Shown piece by piece: positions 8,490-12,521 of a DNA stretch of 12,521 nt. The notes beneath the pieces are model-generated. The model made no database searches and was not told the origin of the DNA. It worked only from the letters and a program-made list of their open reading frames with translations. Both the position numbers and the translations under genes were made by a program. Source of the DNA: Synura sp. LO234KE (Eukaryota; Sar; Synurophyceae; Synurales; Mallomonadaceae); assembly GCA_015143735.1 (NCBI GenBank), contig VKHC01000398.1:1-12521 (forward strand), written 5' to 3'. Numbering within the stretch: position 1 is the first letter of the stretch; each line of letters starts with the position of its first letter.

Positions 8490-11400
8490 ATGTTCGGAGT
8501 CAAGGATATAGCATCGCTTTCTACGAGCGATATTACTCTAATCAGTCATACCCATGGAAGAGAAAGGAGAGCAGAAAGAAATATTGCTCGGTTGGAGCTT
8601 CAAGCAGCCATTAAGTATGGACGTAAGGAACGCGCTACACCTGGAGTTAACAAAGATGCAAGGTGGAAATATACGTACAAGGGTGTCGTGTATATAACTG
8701 ATGCAACTTCACGGCACGAAGTAACCTCGTGGAGACTTGATGAGGATGAAGCCGGAAAGTCACCCATAGTTGGAGAGGAGTCCACGTTTTCTTCTCACGT
8801 AGTCTTAGTTGTTGATTGCAGTGGGTCTATGCGAGCAAATGATTGTGCAGGCTTTAACACTCGCACTAAGTGCACATATGAGAGCATTTGCAATGATCTA
8901 ATCATCCCCCAAATCGCTTGTAAGGCACAAAAAACTGAGGCTGGAAATATTGGAGAAGCCGTTGTATCGCTCATCGAAATGAGAGACAATGCGACGCTGC
9001 TCCTAGAAAGAGTCCCACTTGATGAGCAATTACTTAAATATATGAGAAAGAGAGGAAACGTTATCCCAAGAAGTCACGGTCATTACATACCTGCATTGGA
9101 TACAGTTATAGCGTTGTTGAAAGCAGATGTATCGAAGCCTGTGCAATTCTTTGTTATATTTCTCTCTGATGGAGCGCCATCTGATCACGTCGATCTAAGT
9201 TGTATTCATGGTGTACAAGTATGGCAAAAGAATGAAAATGGTGAGATGAAAGTTATAAAAGGAGAAGAGAGGGCGGCCTTGAAAGAATGCGGAGAAAGGC
9301 GCTGTAGACAAGAGCTAGTGGCGTGGGTTAACAGTGAGATCATTAAGCGTGTCCGTAAGCTTGGGGATATGTGTGGTCGAGACAGGCTTCGGATTCACAC
9401 TGTGGCTTTTGGAAACCCAAACGAGGAATTCGCCGTGTTGCAACAGGTATATGGTGAAAGGAAACGAACCCTCTTTACGCTGCGACGTCGATGGCTGCGC
9501 TAGTCGAATCATGCATAAGGCTTTTGCCAATCATGGCTGATTTTGAAATACCACCACCGGTCAATATATTATGTAATTATTACGACAATAATTTTGCACA
9601 TGTTCCCAATGGACGGTCGCCCGCCATGTGACACATACACTGCCAATATTAGCCTCCCAGAACATTACCCGTTTTCCATAATATCGTTCCGTATAGATGG
9701 CGCAAGCTCTGCCGCGCAACACCTTCCAGAAGCTCTCTCTGTCCGGCATGAGTCTCAGCACGGCCTTCAGCACGTTGTCTTCCAGCTTGACCTCCTTGAG
9801 AACGGAGGGAGGGTCGGGGTCCTCGAAGCCGTTGACTTTGCGCCAAATCGAGAAGGACAACACGTCCGCCTCCTCCTTGGATGTTGAGAATGAGACGATC
9901 CACGCGGCGGGAGGCTGGACGATCTACCAGTGCCGACGACCACCGTTAGAAATGAGGTATTTGAGATGCCCTGTTCTAGGGTGTAGAGAGAGCGCTACAT
10001 TCCGCTGTGGCCAATGCAAGACTCAGCATTACTGCGGGGCAGTGCATCAGAAGCAGGAGTGGACGAATCATCGCTTGATTTGTAAGGACCTCGCAGACGA
10101 GGCGGCGCGGTGGGCCTCCAAGACCACGTCGTACCTGCTCCTCCGCAAGAAGAAGTATGACCCGAGCACCAAGCAGTTCTTTGAAGTGCCGTTGGAGGGA
10201 AATGCCACAGGTGTCGCACGGATGGGGAAGTACAAGGCCAGAGGAGCGGAGCGAGCGGCGTTCCGTTGTACAGAAGTATCGTGGGAGAGAAAGGGGAATC
10301 CGAGTACAATTGTAGTGCAGGCGGAGGGCCCTCGTCTGATAGCCAAGGAGACGCTGCACGAGGAGAAGATGCCAGACGCGACCTTCCACGAGAAGATGTG
10401 TGAACTGCAGTCCCAGGCCACCCTGTACGCGAATGTCTTCAACCGCAATATCGAGCAGTGCATCGGCCACCGCAAGGCCAGCTGTCAAGTCACATTTGTG
10501 GAGTGCCACATCTATGAAGTGGCCGATCCCGCCTACGAGCAGGGCAAGGTGGGTGTATGTCAGGGATGGCTTGCTCTTCCATATGGAGGGGTTGACCCTT
10601 CTGGCTCCTCGTCCACAAAAGTGATCTTGACTTAGCAAGAAAACAAGGCATGAAATGTGTGCTTTACTGGCTAAGCACCCTCATGAGCTAGTTAGCAAAT
10701 CACCCGCTGTATGAGGGCAAGCGTCTTCTGGCTCCTCATGGCCCCCTTCTCTCTTCCGTACTTATCTAATGTCACCTGACCGCTTAGGCGTGGATCTTGG
10801 GCGAGGTGGAGTTGGACGGAAAGTTTGAAAAATGGAACAACAACAACGGCAAAGTGCGTGCCCGCGACATGCCTCTTTCGGCCCAGAAGAAAGCTGCGAA
10901 TCGCCTAGACTCCATCATGGAAGAGGACGAGGATGAGGATGAGGATGAGGATGAAGACAGCCTATACCAGGACGGGCCCAGCATATTCCATGACATTCCT
11001 CAGGTGTGCTGCGCGTTGGGTGGAGGATCTAGACTAGAGCTAAAGCAGGACCACGTCCTCTTACTAGGACTATTAGGATCCTAACCCAGTGTTGGCGAGA
11101 ATTGTTTTTACGTTTTCTGTATTATCAGAGGCCGCCACGACCCTGACTCTGACCCTTACCCTCACCCCGACCCTGACCCTGACCCCATGCGATATCGTAG
11201 GCGTACAGCCACTTCACCTACAGCGAGAGTCAGGGCGAGTTACTCATCTGTGACATCCAGGGAGTTTGGAATGAAACAGACGGCTTCGTGCTCACGGACC
11301 CGGTGATACACACGCACGCTCAGAAGCATACCAACGGCGTGACGGACAAGGGTCGAGACGGCATCGCCAATTTCTTTAGCACGCACCAATGCAACATTTT

Positions 11401-11803
11401 TTGTCGGGCGTTGGGTATCGATGGATGTACCTACGAGGTGGAGGTCGATGATCCAGCGTCTCTTTACTATGCGGGTACGCCTGGACAAAGCGCCCATGGC
11501 TATGGAGCGAAGATGAGTCACTACGCCCGAGCCATGGCGTCTATGACCCTGACTGACCCGGTGCCAGCCTCGGCCCTCGCTCCTCCACACACTTTCCATG
11601 GATCTCCACTGGGACAGGTGGCTGGGGCGGTGAGAAGGAGTCCTCGGCTACAGAGGGATAGGGAGCAGCCGCTGAGTCCGGACTCTCCCCTGACACCAGA
11701 CGTTTCGTCAGCGTCGGGAACCCCAAGACGTCAAGGCAGTGGTAGCGGCGGTCATAAATCCTCGACAAAGAAATCGAACAAAACTAAGAAATCACCACCG
11801 TAG
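8490..11803 (+). CDS. vWA - MYND zinc finger - alpha-type protein kinase, four exons
   Basis: CDS is join(8490..9446, 9697..10548, 10788..11003, 11201..11803), 875 residues. The three GT-AG introns (250, 239, 197 bp) are all phase 0. Residues about 100-319 form a von Willebrand A domain with MIDAS D109-x-S111-x-S113 and S-D227-G. Residues about 340-370 (TAFSTLSSSLTSLRT) are the linker usual after vWA in these proteins. 410-448 is a MYND finger: C410, C415, C423, C426, C432, H436, H444, C448, with YC and HQxxxW; H436 replaces the usual Cys. About 498-745 is an alpha-kinase: GAERAAFRCTEV, candidate catalytic K536 (LIAKE), YANVFNR, WILGEVELDGKFEKWNNN, SHFTY, CDIQG (D693, Q695), and the zinc set H679, H737, C739, C743 (HxCxxxC). 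The tail 790-875 has SP/TP sites and ends Lys-rich. Alpha-kinases phosphorylate Ser/Thr; vWA-linked ones are known (Dictyostelium VwkA). The MYND insert suggests protein recruitment. Exon 1 is AT-rich and exons 2-4 GC-rich. Confidence 0.9.
10929..10952 (+). repeat. GAGGAT microsatellite coding an acidic run
   Basis: Four tandem GAGGAT units in exon 3 of the kinase gene, flanked by related codons, encode 13 acidic residues in a row (648-660). The run sits between the WNNNNGKV segment and SHFTY of the kinase core, that is, in a loop of the catalytic domain. Such hexamer arrays vary in length easily. Confidence 0.85.
11138..11186 (+). repeat. Degenerate telomere-like CCCTGA array in kinase intron 3
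   Basis: About eight units of a hexamer CCCTGA with variants (ACTCTGA, CCCTTA, CCCTCA, CCCCGA) fill the part of the intron before its acceptor at 11200. CCCTAA is the common eukaryotic telomere unit, and these units differ from it mainly at position five. The C-rich run lies 14 bp before the acceptor, where a pyrimidine tract is expected, so it may serve as one. Confidence 0.8.
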
Positions 11804-12080
11804 ATCAAACTTGGTAGGGGCATGCTACCTCTCCTACTACGCTTTTATTTTATTGGAGAAGGAACTGTCTAGGGAGCGTACTGGTGAGGCTGATGGGTGA
11901 GACTAGATAAATAACTGCTTTGTAATGTAAATGCTGCCCAATAACTGAATGAAAAACTTTGTTTTTACACCTGTGCGCCGCAAAAATCAATTGAGAATGA
12001 ACAAATTTTCTTGGTACGCCGACGATTACTGCCCCCCCCTGATTATAATCTAGTGTTTTCTGACTTCGATTAGTTTGTGG
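11804..12080. other. 3' flank of the kinase gene
   Basis: No gene. Just after the stop codon a short inverted repeat (GGTAG...CTACC, 11813-11829) could form a small hairpin, followed by an AT-rich stretch suited to a 3' untranslated region and poly(A) addition. A run of eight C lies near 12031. Confidence 0.4.
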
Positions 12081-12521
12081 TGCACTTCATGTCAAGAATT
12101 CTACTAGCTAATTATCGGAAAGCAGGATGGCGAAGAATGATAATTACCAGCGGCAGCCCAATAAAATAGGTCAACAAACATTTCTAACAAAAAAGAAACA
12201 AGTAACTGGATATAGCGATGTTGTATTCACAGCTATTTCTTTCAGTACTGACAGACGAGAAGCAAGTAGAAGAAGAACGATTATAATCTGCTTGTTAATA
12301 CTCCGCCCTAAACTTCTCTGTTCTGACATGCACCTCCTGTCATGAATTCTACTAGCTAGCCAGCTCACTCCTCGTCTACAATTTTCGCAAAGCAGGATGG
12401 TGAAGAATGACAACAGCAGGAGCGGTTACCAATCGAAATAGTCTAAGCCGGCAAATGTTTCTAAAAAAGGCAGCCAGCCAAGTACTAGTAACTGGATATT
12501 ACGAAGTTGTGTTCGCTCATA
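12081..12521 (+). repeat. Two diverged direct repeats, second cut by the window end
   Basis: Copy 1 starts at 12081 (TGCACTTCATGTCAAG) and copy 2 at 12329 (TGCACCTCCTGTCATG). Both continue with GAATTCTACTAGCTA, then GAAAGCAGGATGGCGAAGAA / CAAAGCAGGATGGTGAAGAA, CAAACATTTCTAA / CAAATGTTTCTAA, AGTAACTGGATAT and a shared TTGT end. Copy 2 carries extra blocks, so the offset grows from 248 to about 286 bp. No long open frame and no transposase is seen. It could be a diverged satellite or non-autonomous element that continues to the right. Confidence 0.75.

Noticed and set aside
9334-9540. A plus-strand frame ending CDVDGCASRIMHKAFANHG, looking like a zinc-binding fragment
   Set aside because: It lies in another frame over exon 1 and intron 1 of the kinase gene; splicing at 9446/9697 restores the expected vWA linker.
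9561-9863. A 100-codon minus-strand frame over the start of kinase exon 2
   Set aside because: The plus strand here encodes the expected vWA linker (TAFSTLSSSLTSLRT) directly after a good acceptor, so the minus frame is a shadow.
9976-10638. A 220-codon open frame on the minus strand
   Set aside because: It is antisense to kinase exon 2, which carries the MYND ligands and kinase motifs on the plus strand; the minus frame is open because of the high GC content.

Overview
This is a nuclear window from a eukaryote, most likely a photosynthetic stramenopile (ochrophyte) alga. The reasons are GT-AG introns (many only 49-98 bp), eukaryotic Pol III tRNA genes with T-run terminators and no encoded CCA, a von Willebrand A/alpha-kinase protein of a type known from protists, and a PAP2 phosphatase resembling the plastid LPP-epsilon group behind a hydrophobic N-terminus. 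The species assignment is inference. Most genes are split into short exons, so they appear only when short open stretches are joined across splice sites.

Layout. 620-1440 (minus) is a two-exon PAP2-family phosphatase. Two tRNA genes follow: Pro(AGG) on plus at 1505-1576 and Lys(UUU) on minus at 1724-1797. Between about 2207 and 5275 the plus strand carries a chain of coding-like exons with good splice sites, from one large gene or two smaller ones that I cannot name. Small spliced gene candidates lie at 5443-5849 (plus) and 6145-6367 (minus). 7054-8409 (minus) is a six-exon gene that I read as a homologue of the Abraxas/FAM175 scaffold of BRCC36 deubiquitinase complexes. 8490-11803 (plus) is a four-exon gene for an 875-residue protein with a vWA domain, a MYND zinc finger, an alpha-type kinase domain split by an acidic run, and a Ser/Pro/Lys-rich tail. 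The right end holds two diverged direct repeats.

How the genes relate. The Abraxas-like gene and the kinase gene are head to head, with only 80 bp between start codons, so they probably share a promoter. Both products would act in protein-complex signalling (ubiquitin scaffold; phosphorylation), but a functional link is only suggested by the arrangement. The kinase gene changes composition sharply at its first intron: exon 1 is AT-rich and the later exons GC-rich, so it may have a composite history. Its third intron contains a degenerate CCCTGA array resembling telomeric sequence.

Limits. The kinase and PAP2 models rest on recognised motifs and consistent phases. The Abraxas model rests on family resemblance plus six exons that join in frame. 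The 2207-5275 region and the small genes rest only on open frames and splice signals, and their boundaries are provisional.
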